DNA of 37,264 nt from Tropicimonas sp. IMCC6043 (lineage in GTDB: Bacteria > Pseudomonadota > Alphaproteobacteria > Rhodobacterales > Rhodobacteraceae), in the NCBI RefSeq assembly GCF_004146235.1, contig NZ_SELO01000037.1, forward strand, positions 1 through 37,264. Reading direction: 5' to 3'. A program made the translations under genes and the position numbers. Numbering within the stretch: position 1 is the stretch's first letter; every line of letters starts with the position of its first letter. The notes below the pieces were generated by a model that made no database searches, had not been told where the DNA came from, and was given only the letters and a program-made list of their open reading frames with translations. This document shows positions 8,162 to 17,129 of the stretch, piece by piece.

Positions 8162-8884
8162 ATGACGGACGCACCGCACATCCTTATCGTCGATGACCAC
8201 CGTGAGATCCGCGATGCCGTGAGCCGGTACCTGGAGCGCAACGGCATGCGCGCCAGCACGGCGCGGGACGCCGTGGAGATGGATGCGAAGCTCAAGACCG
8301 GCCGCTTCGATCTGATCGTGCTCGACGTGATGATGCCGGGCGAAGACGGGATATCGGTATGCCGCCGGCTCAGCGCAGATGGCGCCGTCCCGATCCTCAT
8401 GCTGACGGCACTTGGCGACGATACCGACCGGATTATCGGGCTGGAGGTGGGCGCGGACGACTACCTGCCGAAGCCCTTCAACCCGCGCGAGTTGCTGGCG
8501 CGGATAAAGGCGATCCTAAGGCGCAGCGGCAGGGCGGAGCCGCATGCCGGCACACTGTCCAGCCGCCGGGTGCATTTCGCGGGCTGGACGCTGGACACGG
8601 ACCGACAGGAGCTGCGTCATGCCGACGGGCGCGAGGTCCACCTGACAACGGCGGAATTCCGTCTGCTGACAGTCTTTCTTGAACGTCCGCGCTTCGTTCT
8701 GAGCCGCGATCAGTTGCTGGAGCTGACCTCCGGCCGTTCCGCCCATGTCTTCGACCGCACCATCGACAACCAGGTGAGCCGCCTGCGCAAGAAGATCGAA
8801 GAGGACCCGGCCCGACCCGGCCTGATCACCACCGTCCGGGGCGGCGGTTACAGCTTTGCCAGCGACGTGAAGGTCGAGACATGA
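8162..8884 (+). CDS. OmpR/PhoB-type response regulator
   Basis: The start ATG at 8162 is chosen because GGAGAGG lies just before it and the receiver domain begins at once. The receiver domain spans about residues 5-120, with acidic pair D11/D12, phosphoacceptor D55 (LIVLDVMMPG) and Lys in LPKPF. A winged-helix DNA-binding domain follows (about 135-235), with the typical RTIDNQVSRLRKKI recognition helix and a GGGYSF wing. It lies between copper genes and overlaps the sensor-kinase gene by four bases (ATGA). By location it probably controls the copper genes around it, including the divergent EF-hand gene; this is inference. Confidence 0.92.
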   Translation: MTDAPHILIVDDHREIRDAVSRYLERNGMRASTARDAVEMDAKLKTGRFDLIVLDVMMPGEDGISVCRRLSADGAVPILMLTALGDDTDRIIGLEVGADDYLPKPFNPRELLARIKAILRRSGRAEPHAGTLSSRRVHFAGWTLDTDRQELRHADGREVHLTTAEFRLLTVFLERPRFVLSRDQLLELTSGRSAHVFDRTIDNQVSRLRKKIEEDPARPGLITTVRGGGYSFASDVKVET

Positions 8885-10266
8885 GACGGTTCCTGCCCGG
8901 ATCACTGCGGGGGCAGTTGCTTCTGCTGATCCTGCTGACCCTCGCGGTGGCGCAGGCGCTGGTTGCCTGGCTCTTCGCCGACGAGCGCGAAATGGCGCTG
9001 CGCACCGCGCTCGGGCAGGAGGCTGCCAGCCGCGCGGCGAACGTGGCCCGGTTGATCGCCGAGGCTCCCGAGGATCTGCATCCCTCGATCCTGCGGGCGG
9101 CCGACTCGCCGCTGGTGCGCTTTTCGCTGGCGCCGGCACCCGCCGTCGATCACGCGGATCATGGCACGGCACTTCTGGCCAGCCAGATCGCCGCGCAGAT
9201 CGGAACGCCCCCCTTGCCAGAGGTTCGCCTGGAGTTGCACCAGGCCGACAACCGGTCGCCGCCGATGCCGGGCATGTCTGGCCAGATGGGTCAGATGCAC
9301 CGCACCATGCAGCCGGTCCCGATCTCGTCGGTGGAAATGAAGATTTCCATCGCGCTGGAAAATGGCGCCTGGCTCAACGTGCTGACCCGTTTCCATCGTC
9401 CGCCCTACCAGATTGCCTGGACGGCGATCGCGACATTTGCCATTTCGGCTGTCCTGATCGGCGCCACGGTCTGGGTCGCTCTGGGGCAACTGACCGGCCC
9501 GCTGCGCGAACTGGCCCGATCGGCCGAGGAATTCGGACGGGGCGCCGAGGCGCAAATGATCGATCCCTCCGGTCCGAACGAATTGCGCAGCCTGACTGGC
9601 GCCTTCAACAAGATGCAGGAGCGAATCCGCCGCTTCGTGGATGACAGGACGCGGTTGCTGGCAGCGCTCAGCCACGACCTGCGCTCGCCGCTGACGGCGC
9701 TGCGGGTCCGGGCCGAGATGATCGATGAGGACGAGACGCGCGAACGGATCATCGCCACCACCGAGGAGATGCAGGAAATGGTCGAAAGCACGCTCTCCTT
9801 CGCCCGCGGCGTTTCCAATGCAGAACCCGTCGAGACGGTCGACCTTTCGGAGCTTGTCGCCTCTCTGGTCGCCGACATGGACGCGTCTGCGGGGGCGGTC
9901 ACAGTTCAGCCTTCTGCGGATACGGTCCGGGTTCAGCTTCGTCCGACATCGATGCGCCGGGCCCTGCGGAACCTGATCGAAAATGCCGTCCGCTATGGCG
10001 GGCAGGCCGAGCTTCATGTCTGGTGTGACGGGGATGTTGCGCGAATTGCCGTGAAGGATCGCGGACCGGGGATTCCGGAGGAACAGGTCGAGCATGTGTT
10101 CGACCCCTTCGTCCGGCTGGAAACCTCACGCTCCCGCGACACCGGCGGGACAGGCCTGGGGCTGTCGATCGCTCGGACCATCGTACAGTCCCACGGCGGC
10201 GACATCACGCTGCGGAACCGGGAGGGCGGCGGGCTGGCGGCCACCGTGACGTTGCCGATTGTGTGA
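8881..10266 (+). CDS. Sensor histidine kinase with Met/His-rich sensor loop
   Basis: A 461-residue inner-membrane kinase, partner of the preceding regulator (ATGA overlap, translationally coupled). It has an N-terminal membrane helix (about 10-32), a periplasmic domain, a second helix (about 178-202), a HAMP linker, the dimerisation box LAALSHDLRSPL with phosphoacceptor H265, and an ATPase domain with N box (RNLIENAVRYGG), G1 (DRGPGIP) and G2 (GGTGLGLSI). The periplasmic domain contains a Met/His-rich segment near residues 129-144 (MPGMSGQMGQMHRTMQ). Met and His clusters of this kind bind copper or silver, so it probably senses periplasmic copper. This segment is the main specific clue for function. 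Confidence 0.92.
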   Translation: MRRFLPGSLRGQLLLLILLTLAVAQALVAWLFADEREMALRTALGQEAASRAANVARLIAEAPEDLHPSILRAADSPLVRFSLAPAPAVDHADHGTALLASQIAAQIGTPPLPEVRLELHQADNRSPPMPGMSGQMGQMHRTMQPVPISSVEMKISIALENGAWLNVLTRFHRPPYQIAWTAIATFAISAVLIGATVWVALGQLTGPLRELARSAEEFGRGAEAQMIDPSGPNELRSLTGAFNKMQERIRRFVDDRTRLLAALSHDLRSPLTALRVRAEMIDEDETRERIIATTEEMQEMVESTLSFARGVSNAEPVETVDLSELVASLVADMDASAGAVTVQPSADTVRVQLRPTSMRRALRNLIENAVRYGGQAELHVWCDGDVARIAVKDRGPGIPEEQVEHVFDPFVRLETSRSRDTGGTGLGLSIARTIVQSHGGDITLRNREGGGLAATVTLPIV

Positions 10267-10338
10267 CGGTTGCCATTCACGGCAAATTGCCTCCGTGACG
10301 CATCGACATTTCCGCAACCTGAAGCGAAACTCCCGTCC

Positions 10339-10668
10339 ATGACGCGCCTGTTCAACCTTTTCTGCATCGGTGTGCTCGCGGCCTTCCTGCTGGGGTCGGT
10401 GGGGCAGGCCGCGTCCATCGGCGGGATGGCCGTCGGGATGGACGCCCTGCATTCCGTCACGCCGGCAGGCTGCGATGACTGTGACGGCGCGGACGACGAT
10501 GCCGGCTGCGTCGGCGATTGCGTGTCGCTGACCGTCGCCGTGCTCCCAAGCCTCGAAATGGAAGCCGACGTCGAAAAGGTCACGGAACCGGCGGCTTGCC
10601 TGGCAGCCATGCCGGGGCGGTCCGACCCACCCGCGACATCGCCACCGCGATCCCATTTTCCGATCTGA
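10339..10668 (+). CDS. Small secreted Cys-rich protein of the copper cluster
   Basis: The start is placed at ATG 10339, since an N-terminal hydrophobic signal segment (MTRLFNLFCIGVLAAFLLGS) begins there. The 109-residue product then contains a Cys/Asp cluster with spacing C-x2-C-x8-C-x3-C (CDDC ... CVGDC), followed by a Pro/Ser-rich tail. No family is recognised with certainty. The clustered Cys in an exported protein next to a two-component system suggest a metal-binding or redox-active role. It lies 72 bp after the sensor kinase gene and before the Asp-box protein on the same strand, so it is probably part of the same transcription unit. Confidence 0.6.
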   Translation: MTRLFNLFCIGVLAAFLLGSVGQAASIGGMAVGMDALHSVTPAGCDDCDGADDDAGCVGDCVSLTVAVLPSLEMEADVEKVTEPAACLAAMPGRSDPPATSPPRSHFPI

Positions 10669-10754
10669 CTCTCCGCGCCGGCTACCGGCGTAGATGACGA
10701 GTACCATACTGCTGGCCACTCAGGGCCTGCGGTCCCAATCTCGGAAAACGGAAA

Positions 10755-11681
10755 ATGACCAGATCAATGACACACGGGGTCTCCCGGCGCGCCTTCCTAA
10801 GCGCGGCCGCGGGAGCCTGGATCGTCGGGTCGGCGCGCCCGCTGCTCGCGGCGTCGAACCCCAAAATCGCCGCGCTCTCCTTTGCGGGCAACACGGTGCT
10901 GGCCGCCGGAAAGGGCCTGTGGAGGAGCGAAGATGGCGGCGTAACCTTGCGCTTCGTAACAGGGCCGGACAAACAGCTCAGTGCGTTGACTGCCCATCCG
11001 GAGCGCCCGGACCGCGTGATTGCCGCGCTAAACGGCGGCGGGCTCGCCGTCTCGGAGAATGCCGGAGAAAACTGGCGCGTGGCCGGATCGGGGCTGCCGG
11101 CGGCGTCCATCGATGCGCTCGCTGTGGCAGCGAAACTACCTGGCACGCTCTATGCGGCCATTTCCGGCGACGGGCTCTGGCGCAGCGAGGATGCCGGTGA
11201 GACCTGGGAGTTCGTCATGGACCGACCGTTTATCGCCGAGGCCGAGCGGGACGTTCTTTCACTCGCCTCGGTCGACGTTGCGAGCGGCATGGGCGGCATC
11301 TGGCTCTATGCCGGGACCACGGCCGGTCTGCAGCGCGTGCCCGACTGTTTCTGCCGCTGGCAGGACGTGCAGCCCGGCAATGCGCTCGACGCACTGATCG
11401 AGGGTGGGAAAGAACCGGAAGTGGCGCCGTTGCCCGAAGGTGAGCCGGTGCGCGCGCTGGTGTCACCTGCGGCGTCGCCTGACAGGCTCTACGCCGCCTT
11501 GCCCTCCGGTATCTGGACCACCACGGACGCCGGCGTCATCTGGAAAAGGGTCAGCGACCTCGACGCGGTCGCGCTCGCGGTCAACCCGGCCGCACCCCTT
11601 TCACTCGTCGCCGCCACGAAGCGCGGCCTCACCCTGAGCCGCGACGGCGGCAAGACCTGGGCCGCAAGCGCGTTCCTCTGA
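10755..11681 (+). CDS. Tat-exported Asp-box (BNR-repeat) beta-propeller protein
   Basis: The N-terminus carries a twin-arginine signal (SRRAFLSAAAGAW), so the folded protein is exported to the periplasm. The mature part shows repeated Asp-box motifs of S-x-D-x-G-x-T-W type: SEDGGVTL, SENAGENW, SEDAGETW, TTDAGVIW and SRDGGKTW, spread through the 308 residues. These belong to sialidase-like/VPS10-like propellers. No sialidase catalytic residues can be assigned, so an enzymatic call is not justified. A Cys pair (CFC) near residue 198 could bind metal. Related proteins occur beside DUF411 and cytochrome c genes in copper loci; the two genes downstream here are of those families. Confidence 0.75.
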   Translation: MTRSMTHGVSRRAFLSAAAGAWIVGSARPLLAASNPKIAALSFAGNTVLAAGKGLWRSEDGGVTLRFVTGPDKQLSALTAHPERPDRVIAALNGGGLAVSENAGENWRVAGSGLPAASIDALAVAAKLPGTLYAAISGDGLWRSEDAGETWEFVMDRPFIAEAERDVLSLASVDVASGMGGIWLYAGTTAGLQRVPDCFCRWQDVQPGNALDALIEGGKEPEVAPLPEGEPVRALVSPAASPDRLYAALPSGIWTTTDAGVIWKRVSDLDAVALAVNPAAPLSLVAATKRGLTLSRDGGKTWAASAFL

Positions 11682-11692
11682 AGGAGATTCCC

Positions 11693-12112
11693 ATGAAAAA
11701 GTTCACTCTCGCACTCGCCTTCCTCGCCGCTTCCCCCGCTTTCGCCGGTGAGGCGATCACCGTGTACCGCGACCCCAGCTGCGGCTGCTGTTCCGCCTGG
11801 GCGGATTACATGGGACAGAAGGGCTACGACGTGACCATCATCGAGGAACGGGATGTGGCGGCCCGGGCCATCGCCGCCGGCGTGCCCGAGCGCGGCTTGT
11901 CCTGCCACCACGCCGAGGTCGGAGGCTACGGCATCCATGGCCATATCCCGGCCGAGATCATCGACCGCGTGCTCGCCGAACGACCGGCGATTTCCGGCCT
12001 CGTCCTGCCCGGCATGCCACAAAATTCGCCAGGTATGGCGCCGGACAAATACGGCACTCTCAAGGTGTATTCCTATGCGCCGACGGGCGTGGCGGTTTAC
12101 TCGAATGAGTAG
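11693..12112 (+). CDS. DUF411 periplasmic metal-binding protein
   Basis: A 139-residue exported protein with signal peptide MKKFTLALAFLAASPAFA. The DUF411 family signature is complete: a YRDPSCGCCSAW motif with C30-x-C32-C33, then CHHAEVGGYGIHGHIPA, then a Met/Pro stretch LPGMPQNSPGM. The Cys, His and Met groups are suitable metal ligands, and the family is found next to copper resistance genes. It follows the Asp-box gene by 11 bp with AAGGAGA upstream and overlaps the cytochrome gene by eight bases. Its likely role is binding copper in the periplasm, perhaps as a chaperone; the biochemical function is not established. Confidence 0.88.
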   Translation: MKKFTLALAFLAASPAFAGEAITVYRDPSCGCCSAWADYMGQKGYDVTIIEERDVAARAIAAGVPERGLSCHHAEVGGYGIHGHIPAEIIDRVLAERPAISGLVLPGMPQNSPGMAPDKYGTLKVYSYAPTGVAVYSNE

Positions 12113-12617
12113 GCGGTGCGGACAAGGAGGTGCGTTCCCGCACCTCCGGTGTCGGGGTGGATTCCTGGCGGTCTGCTTCGGCATGACGGCGGCGGCGCTT
12201 ACGGGCGCCGCCATCGCCGAGACGACGGGCCTGAGCTTCCTCGGCGAACCGGTGACCCCGGCACAGATCGAAAGCGGGGAGGCGCTTTATGCCGAGAACT
12301 GCGCGAGCTGCCACGGCGAGAACCGGGAGGGGCAGCCGGACTGGCGCCGTCGTCTGGAGACAGGTCGGATGCCCGCCCCACCCCAAGACGGAACAGGGCA
12401 TTCCTTCACGCATACGGACGCGGATCTCTTCGCCATGACGAAGTTCGGGATCATAGCCGTTGTGCCCGGCTATGAAAGCGACATGCCAGCCTTCGAAGGA
12501 GTTCTTTCGGACCCCGAGATCGCACATATCCTGTCTTTCCTGAAGGCAGGTTGGCCGAAGGAGAAACGTCGATTTCAGGCAACGTTGCCGACCAAGAAAC
12601 CGTTGCCTGAAGGTTAG
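12105..12617 (+). CDS. Periplasmic c-type cytochrome (single haem)
   Basis: The ATG at 12105 overlaps the end of the DUF411 gene by eight bases, arguing for coupled translation. A signal segment (FLAVCFGMTAAALTGAAIA) is followed by one class-I cytochrome c domain of about 100 residues. The haem site is C66-A-S-C69-H70 and the probable axial Met is in SDMPAF near residue 127. The total of 170 residues is normal for a small electron carrier. It likely passes electrons in the periplasm. With the DUF411 and Asp-box proteins it may take part in copper redox chemistry, for example oxidation of Cu(I); that is inference from context. Confidence 0.88.
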   Translation: MSRRCGQGGAFPHLRCRGGFLAVCFGMTAAALTGAAIAETTGLSFLGEPVTPAQIESGEALYAENCASCHGENREGQPDWRRRLETGRMPAPPQDGTGHSFTHTDADLFAMTKFGIIAVVPGYESDMPAFEGVLSDPEIAHILSFLKAGWPKEKRRFQATLPTKKPLPEG

Positions 12618-13517
12618 GGTCGAGTCTCGGGTATCGATATCGTCGCTCTCAGCAGAAAAAGCCGTGGGGGCGTAGTCCGGTGGAGAGCCTACACCGTTTA
12701 GCGATCCACTTAACGAGGACCTTTGTCTGTTTTCGTGGCAAGGTGACGAGGGCTCTGCAGTCGCAGCGAACGTCTGCATCCCGCCCTTGTCGTCAGATGC
12801 TGCGCATGCGGAATTTCCTTAATTGGCGGTTCGCTCTCGCCCCTCACAACGTAGATACCAAAGTCCGCTTTCGACGATCACGTCAGTCTATGAGTGGGTT
12901 GGAGGCGGCACGCCAACTCAGTTCGGCAACGCTGGTTGCAAGCCCCCGAAACAAAAAATCATTATAAAAACCAACACTTACGGACGCGCCCGCAACGGCG
13001 CTCGTAAGCTGTTTTTTTGCTCACCACTTGCTCACCAAATCGCTGGTTCTCCAGACGTGGCGTCGGCGATCGTGCCGAGAGACCCGCAAAGTAGGCGAAT
13101 CGGTCATAAAGAGACCCGTGTGAGACGTGGTGGGACTCGAAGTACTTGTCTGGGTGAATGCTCGGCCTGCGACAGTCGCAATCTGCGCAAAGCCAACCTT
13201 GGGGCTTCTCCGACGAGGTCCGGTTTGGCGACTAGTCCGGATCTTAACTTCGGACTTCACAACGATCGCAACCGGCCCTCACCGGCCACTCGACGGGAAC
13301 CATCATGCCGCCGCGCAGCTTTCGCTTTGCGGCCATTCGTGGGCGGCGCAGCAAGTTAACGCATGCCGAGAAACCTGTGGTCGCGCCGACGCGAAGCCGC
13401 CGCGTTTCCGTACTTGTCATCGATCATTATTGCCGATCGAGGTCTATCGTTTCACTCTTACCTGAGGTCGATGCCGCAAGGCTCCGGCGAGGTGTCCCGA
13501 ATTGAAAGGAAAACTCC
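12618..13517. other. 900-bp stretch without convincing genes
   Basis: Open frames here overlap one another, lack ribosome sites and show no known domains. The composition is less GC-rich than the neighbouring genes in places (for example the A-rich stretch at 12948-12975). It holds a terminator-like hairpin at 12977-13018. The last 150 bases must carry the promoter for the outer-membrane protein gene at 13518, whose ribosome site is GAAAGGAAAA. The stretch marks the junction between the copper block and the envelope block and may be decayed mobile DNA. Confidence 0.45.
12977..13018 (+). terminator. Probable Rho-independent terminator
   Basis: CTTACG at 12977-12982 pairs with CGTAAG at 13003-13008. 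The inner GCGCC and GGCGC also pair with small bulges, leaving the loop CGCAAC. A run of seven T follows at 13012-13018. It would stop plus-strand transcription coming from the copper block. It lies about 360 bp after the cytochrome gene, so an unseen short transcript could also end here. Confidence 0.5.
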
Positions 13518-14291
13518 ATGACGTTCAAGTTCGGTGCCGCTCTCTCCACAAGTATCATCGCTGCCGGCGCAGTGGCGGATGCCCAGGATATGTCTGCCAA
13601 CTCAGCCATCGACCCGGCATGGACCTATGAACTGCAATTGTATCTTTGGGCCACCGAGGTCGGCGGAACTGCCCTCGGGGAGGATTTCACGCTCGGCTTC
13701 GATCAGATCGTCGACAACCTGAACGTCGCCCTCATGGGCCGGCTCAACGCCTACCAGGGTCTATGGATGACCTGGGGCGACCTCACCTATGCCAGTCTGG
13801 GCAAGGACGGCAGTTCGAAATTCACGATTTCTCCGGCGCCCGGCGTGGATTTTGACGTCAAGGCCGTGGCCGACGCGGAGGTCAAGACCACGATCGTCTC
13901 CTTCGGTGGAGGTTACAAGCTGGTCGGAACCGACAGCTACGCGCTCTACGGCACGCTTGGGGCGCGCTATCTTCGCCTTCAGAGTGATCTGAAGCTGGAT
14001 CTGAACAACCTCTCCTTCAAGGCCGACAGCGACGACGATTACTGGGATGCGGTCGTCGGTGTGGCAGGCCGGGCGGCGTTCAACGAGAACTGGTTCATGT
14101 CTTACCTGGCGGATGTCGGCGCCGGCAATTCCGACCTGACATGGCAGGCCTATGTTGGGATCGGTTACAATTTCGGACGGCAGGACGTCGTGTTCGGGTA
14201 TCGGCACATGGAATGGGACCTGCCGGACGAAGATCTGATGACCGAATACTATCAAAGCGGACCGGTGCTGGTCTGGAACATCCGTTTCTGA
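13518..14291 (+). CDS. Putative outer-membrane beta-barrel protein
   Basis: A 257-residue protein with a signal-like N-terminus (MTFKFGAALSTSIIAAGAVADA). The body alternates hydrophobic and polar residues with many aromatic ends, as in a barrel: WTYELQLYLWATEVGG near residue 32, YALYGTLGARYLRL, WFMSYLADVGAG and VVFGYRHMEWDL. It ends VLVWNIRF, with the C-terminal Phe typical of outer-membrane proteins. It resembles in layout the barrel protein at 25292-26059 (start W-x-F/Y-x-(V/L)-x-(P/L)-Y, end G-P-(V/L)-L-(V/G)-x-x-x-RF). The function is unknown. It stands alone on the plus strand, with a good ribosome site, next to the convergent phospholipase-like gene. Confidence 0.7.
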   Translation: MTFKFGAALSTSIIAAGAVADAQDMSANSAIDPAWTYELQLYLWATEVGGTALGEDFTLGFDQIVDNLNVALMGRLNAYQGLWMTWGDLTYASLGKDGSSKFTISPAPGVDFDVKAVADAEVKTTIVSFGGGYKLVGTDSYALYGTLGARYLRLQSDLKLDLNNLSFKADSDDDYWDAVVGVAGRAAFNENWFMSYLADVGAGNSDLTWQAYVGIGYNFGRQDVVFGYRHMEWDLPDEDLMTEYYQSGPVLVWNIRF

Positions 14292-14406
14292 CCGGGAAGC
14301 ACGTCGCAGGACCGTCCCCTGTCGGCAACCATTTGAACTCGCTAAGGCGACAAGTGATCTCCTTCGGATAATTGAACATGGGTCCTACCGGCGATCACCG
14401 CTTTTC

Positions 14407-15960
14407 CTAAAGTTGGCTGCCGATCGGAAGAATCCCGTATATGCGGCTCATGAACACGCGCCAGGCGGAGTGCGCAGGTTCCTGTTTGTAGACGACCAGG
14501 GTTCCGTCTTCGCGACGAGAAAGCCAGTCGATCCCGCCAGTCTCGTCGAGGCGGAGTTCGTAGGCATTCGCACGAATGTTGTCCCGGAACAATTGCACGG
14601 CCCCCTTCGCAAGGCGCCTTGAGTCGATCAGGACTCCCATCTCGTTGTTGATCCAGACCGAACGTGGGTCCCAGTTGAAAGATCCGACGAAAAGGTATCT
14701 CTGGTCGATTGCGAACGCCTTGGTGTGCAGAGACGATTGCGACAGCCCGAGGCCCAGCGTTTCGCGATCTTTCCGCGAGCCGTCAGGACGCAGTTCCCAC
14801 AACGCAATTCCGGCCTTCAGCATCGCCTCGCGATCGCGCGCATAGTGTCCGTAGACCGGAACCACGTCCGTGGAGTCCAGGGAGTTGGTCAGCACGGAAA
14901 CATTCACGCCGCGGGCACTGATATCAGACAAGAGGCTCACGCCTCTCTTTCGCGGGACGAAATAGGCCGAAGAAACGTAAAGATCCGACTTGGCGCTCTT
15001 CAGGTAGGGCAGCATGACAGAGGCGACAAAGCCGCTGACGTTTGCATCGCCGGAGGCCTTTTCCGGAGGATCAGCAACCAGCCTTGCAGGAACCCATTGC
15101 AAGCCGAGGTCCTTGTGGGACACTCGATCCCGAATGGCATGGTCCAAGGCGTCTCCATAAGGTGTTTTGCGAGCGTTTGCGGCCAGCGCGGCGAGACGGG
15201 TGCGTGCCTCCTCCAGGGAAAGACCTCCGGCCCGGTCTCCGATTACGACGCGCGCAGGCACGGCGGACTCGCTGTTCCAATACGCATCGAAAGTCTGTGA
15301 AACCTCACGCGCTATGGGGCCAGCGCCAAGAACATCAAAGTCATTGTAATTACTGTCTTCGCGCGCTCCGAAATACTCGTTCCCGATGTTTCTTCCCCCG
15401 ACGAGCGTGACTTCGGTATCAAACGTCATCGACTTGTTATGCATGCGTCGATTGACGCGCTCGAACTCGAACAGGGCAGCCACGTTCTTTCCCAATCCCC
15501 TTCGGAATGGGTTGAACAGGCGAACTTCAATATTGGGGTGCCGGTCCAGCGCAGCGGTCATCGCGTCGTAATCGGCGGCGTCCATGTCGTCCAGCAGGAG
15601 CCGCACCCGTACACCGCGATCGGCAGCCTGAAGCAGTTTCCAGGCAAACAGGTGTCCCGCGGAATCGTTGTGGAGAAGGTAATATTGAGCATCTATCGTG
15701 CGTTGGGCCTTTTCGGACAACACGAGCCTGAGCGCCAATGCCTCGGGTCCATCAGTCACGAGGCGGATCCCCGAACGCCCGTCATGGGGATTTCCGAGGG
15801 CATCAGACCGTCGGGCGAGAAACGTGTTGCCGGTATCGGTGGGTGCTCGCGTGACGGTCTTGCTGTAGCTGGTTGTGCCGGAAGAGCAGGCTAGCAGTTG
15901 CCAACAGAGTGATAGAACAAGTGCCGAGCGAAGAAGCGTGATCACGGAGCGTGTGAGCAC
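14407..15960 (-). CDS. Phospholipase-D family lipoprotein (cardiolipin-synthase-like)
   Basis: The start is taken as GTG at 15960: AAAGGA lies nine bases upstream and it gives a normal lipoprotein signal ending in LLAC (longer forms starting at 16026 are possible). Two HKD motifs mark the active sites: H-N-K-S-M-T-F-D followed by GGRNIG in the first half, and H-T-K-A-F-A-I-D followed by GSFNWDPRS in the second. The family joins or hydrolyses phospholipids by a phosphatidyl-His intermediate. The layout resembles ClsC-type cardiolipin synthases, but a lipase or nuclease role is also possible. As a lipoprotein it should sit in the cell envelope facing the periplasm, which fits the envelope theme of the block. 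Confidence 0.87.
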   Translation of the reverse strand: MLTRSVITLLRSALVLSLCWQLLACSSGTTSYSKTVTRAPTDTGNTFLARRSDALGNPHDGRSGIRLVTDGPEALALRLVLSEKAQRTIDAQYYLLHNDSAGHLFAWKLLQAADRGVRVRLLLDDMDAADYDAMTAALDRHPNIEVRLFNPFRRGLGKNVAALFEFERVNRRMHNKSMTFDTEVTLVGGRNIGNEYFGAREDSNYNDFDVLGAGPIAREVSQTFDAYWNSESAVPARVVIGDRAGGLSLEEARTRLAALAANARKTPYGDALDHAIRDRVSHKDLGLQWVPARLVADPPEKASGDANVSGFVASVMLPYLKSAKSDLYVSSAYFVPRKRGVSLLSDISARGVNVSVLTNSLDSTDVVPVYGHYARDREAMLKAGIALWELRPDGSRKDRETLGLGLSQSSLHTKAFAIDQRYLFVGSFNWDPRSVWINNEMGVLIDSRRLAKGAVQLFRDNIRANAYELRLDETGGIDWLSRREDGTLVVYKQEPAHSAWRVFMSRIYGILPIGSQL

Positions 15961-16146
15961 GGCGATACGTCCTTTCCGCTCCGGCGGGAATCTAGGAAGA
16001 GAATTTTCGTGGTCAATATCGATCATTGCTCGGTCTTTGCGTGCAGAAGCTGGCGTTCTCGATGAATATCACCGCCAAGAAGAAGTGGAAGCATCCGTTG
16101 AATGCCGTGGTCAGGCGACTTTAGCCTGGCTGGGGGCGGATTCATC

Positions 16147-17013
16147 CTACCGGAGTGCGGCTTCCATATCTGCCACGACGGCAACAAGTGCGCCTTGCGG
16201 CACCGTGGTGAAGCCATCTGTCGGTCGGTCTAGGTCCTCGATGAGGACGAGGACGGACGCGAGAACGATCGAGAACAAGAACGTCCGCCAACTGAGCCGC
16301 CGGCCGCGGAGGGCCGAACGATTTCCCACGACGAACACGCCCGCGGCGGTCACGAGCAAGAGAAATGCCTGTGTAGACGAGGAGATCGTCTTGGATGCCG
16401 CCGCGGCACGTCGCGTATGCGCGTCGAGCACTTCGGTAACGCCGCCCGACACGTTCACCTGCAATGCTGCCGGGGTGTCGGGGCCGAGACCAGCCTTGAG
16501 CGCAGGCCAGAGGGCGGCCTGCGCCTCGAGCGACTTCACGACGAAGGTTTCGACCTCGGCCCTGTCTGGAGTGACGCCCGCCGGGACGACACGGGTGCGC
16601 GCATAGGCGAGAAGGGCCTCCTGCAAAGGACGGCCCGCACCGTCCGGCAGAAGATCGGCTCTCAGGAACGCCGTGCCGATGGCCGCCGCCTCTTCGACCA
16701 CGGCCGTGGCCCGATCTTCCCGCCAATGAAGCGCGGCGCTGAAAGTAAAGCCGAGGAGCAATCCGAGCAATGCGAGAAGCGCGCCCAGGGACGTCTCGCC
16801 CGGAAGACCGCGGTCGGGCTCCGAGGGATTGCGGTGCCGATACTCCAGGATCCCCGTTCGGTGACCCAGGAGCGCGATCGCCGGCAGGGCAATGAAGAAC
16901 GCGACGACCGTCACCCAGAAGGGAAAGGAATGCGTTGCGATCGTTGCGTAGATGGAAGTCGCGTCCGGTGACATAGTGCCTTGCTCGCACTGATTGAAAC
17001 GCCGATCCGACAT
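16147..17013 (-). CDS. DUF4239 (bestrophin-like) membrane protein
   Basis: The 288-residue product has about four hydrophobic segments: FWVTVVAFFIALPAIALLG, LGALLALLGLLLGFTFSAAL, AFLLLVTAAGVFVV and FLFSIVLASVLVLIEDLDRP. The LLGLLLGFTFS helix and the ...EDLDRPTDGF end of the last helix are typical of the DUF4239 family, which is compared with bestrophin channels. The start could also be the ATG at 16974 (MSPDAT). An overlapping minus-strand frame (16142-17374) is Arg/Ser-rich without structure and was rejected. The function is unknown; ion channel activity is a family-level suggestion only. Confidence 0.8.
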   Translation of the reverse strand: MSDRRFNQCEQGTMSPDATSIYATIATHSFPFWVTVVAFFIALPAIALLGHRTGILEYRHRNPSEPDRGLPGETSLGALLALLGLLLGFTFSAALHWREDRATAVVEEAAAIGTAFLRADLLPDGAGRPLQEALLAYARTRVVPAGVTPDRAEVETFVVKSLEAQAALWPALKAGLGPDTPAALQVNVSGGVTEVLDAHTRRAAAASKTISSSTQAFLLLVTAAGVFVVGNRSALRGRRLSWRTFLFSIVLASVLVLIEDLDRPTDGFTTVPQGALVAVVADMEAALR

Positions 17014-17129
17014 GGTCTGCGGGCAGCGAAGCTATTGCAGAAGACCGCTGCATTGAAAACAGAGCCTGTCGCCGCAGTTGGGGTGGAGGGCGGCGCAACG
17101 TGCAGGTAGATGGGTCCAGATTTTTGATC

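Noticed and set aside
10755..11681. Calling the Asp-box protein a sialidase
   Set aside because: Only the structural Asp boxes are present; no catalytic Arg triad or Tyr/Glu pair can be assigned.
12680..13465. Overlapping plus-strand frames in the 900-bp gap
   Set aside because: No ribosome sites, no recognisable domain, mutually overlapping, and one spans the terminator hairpin.
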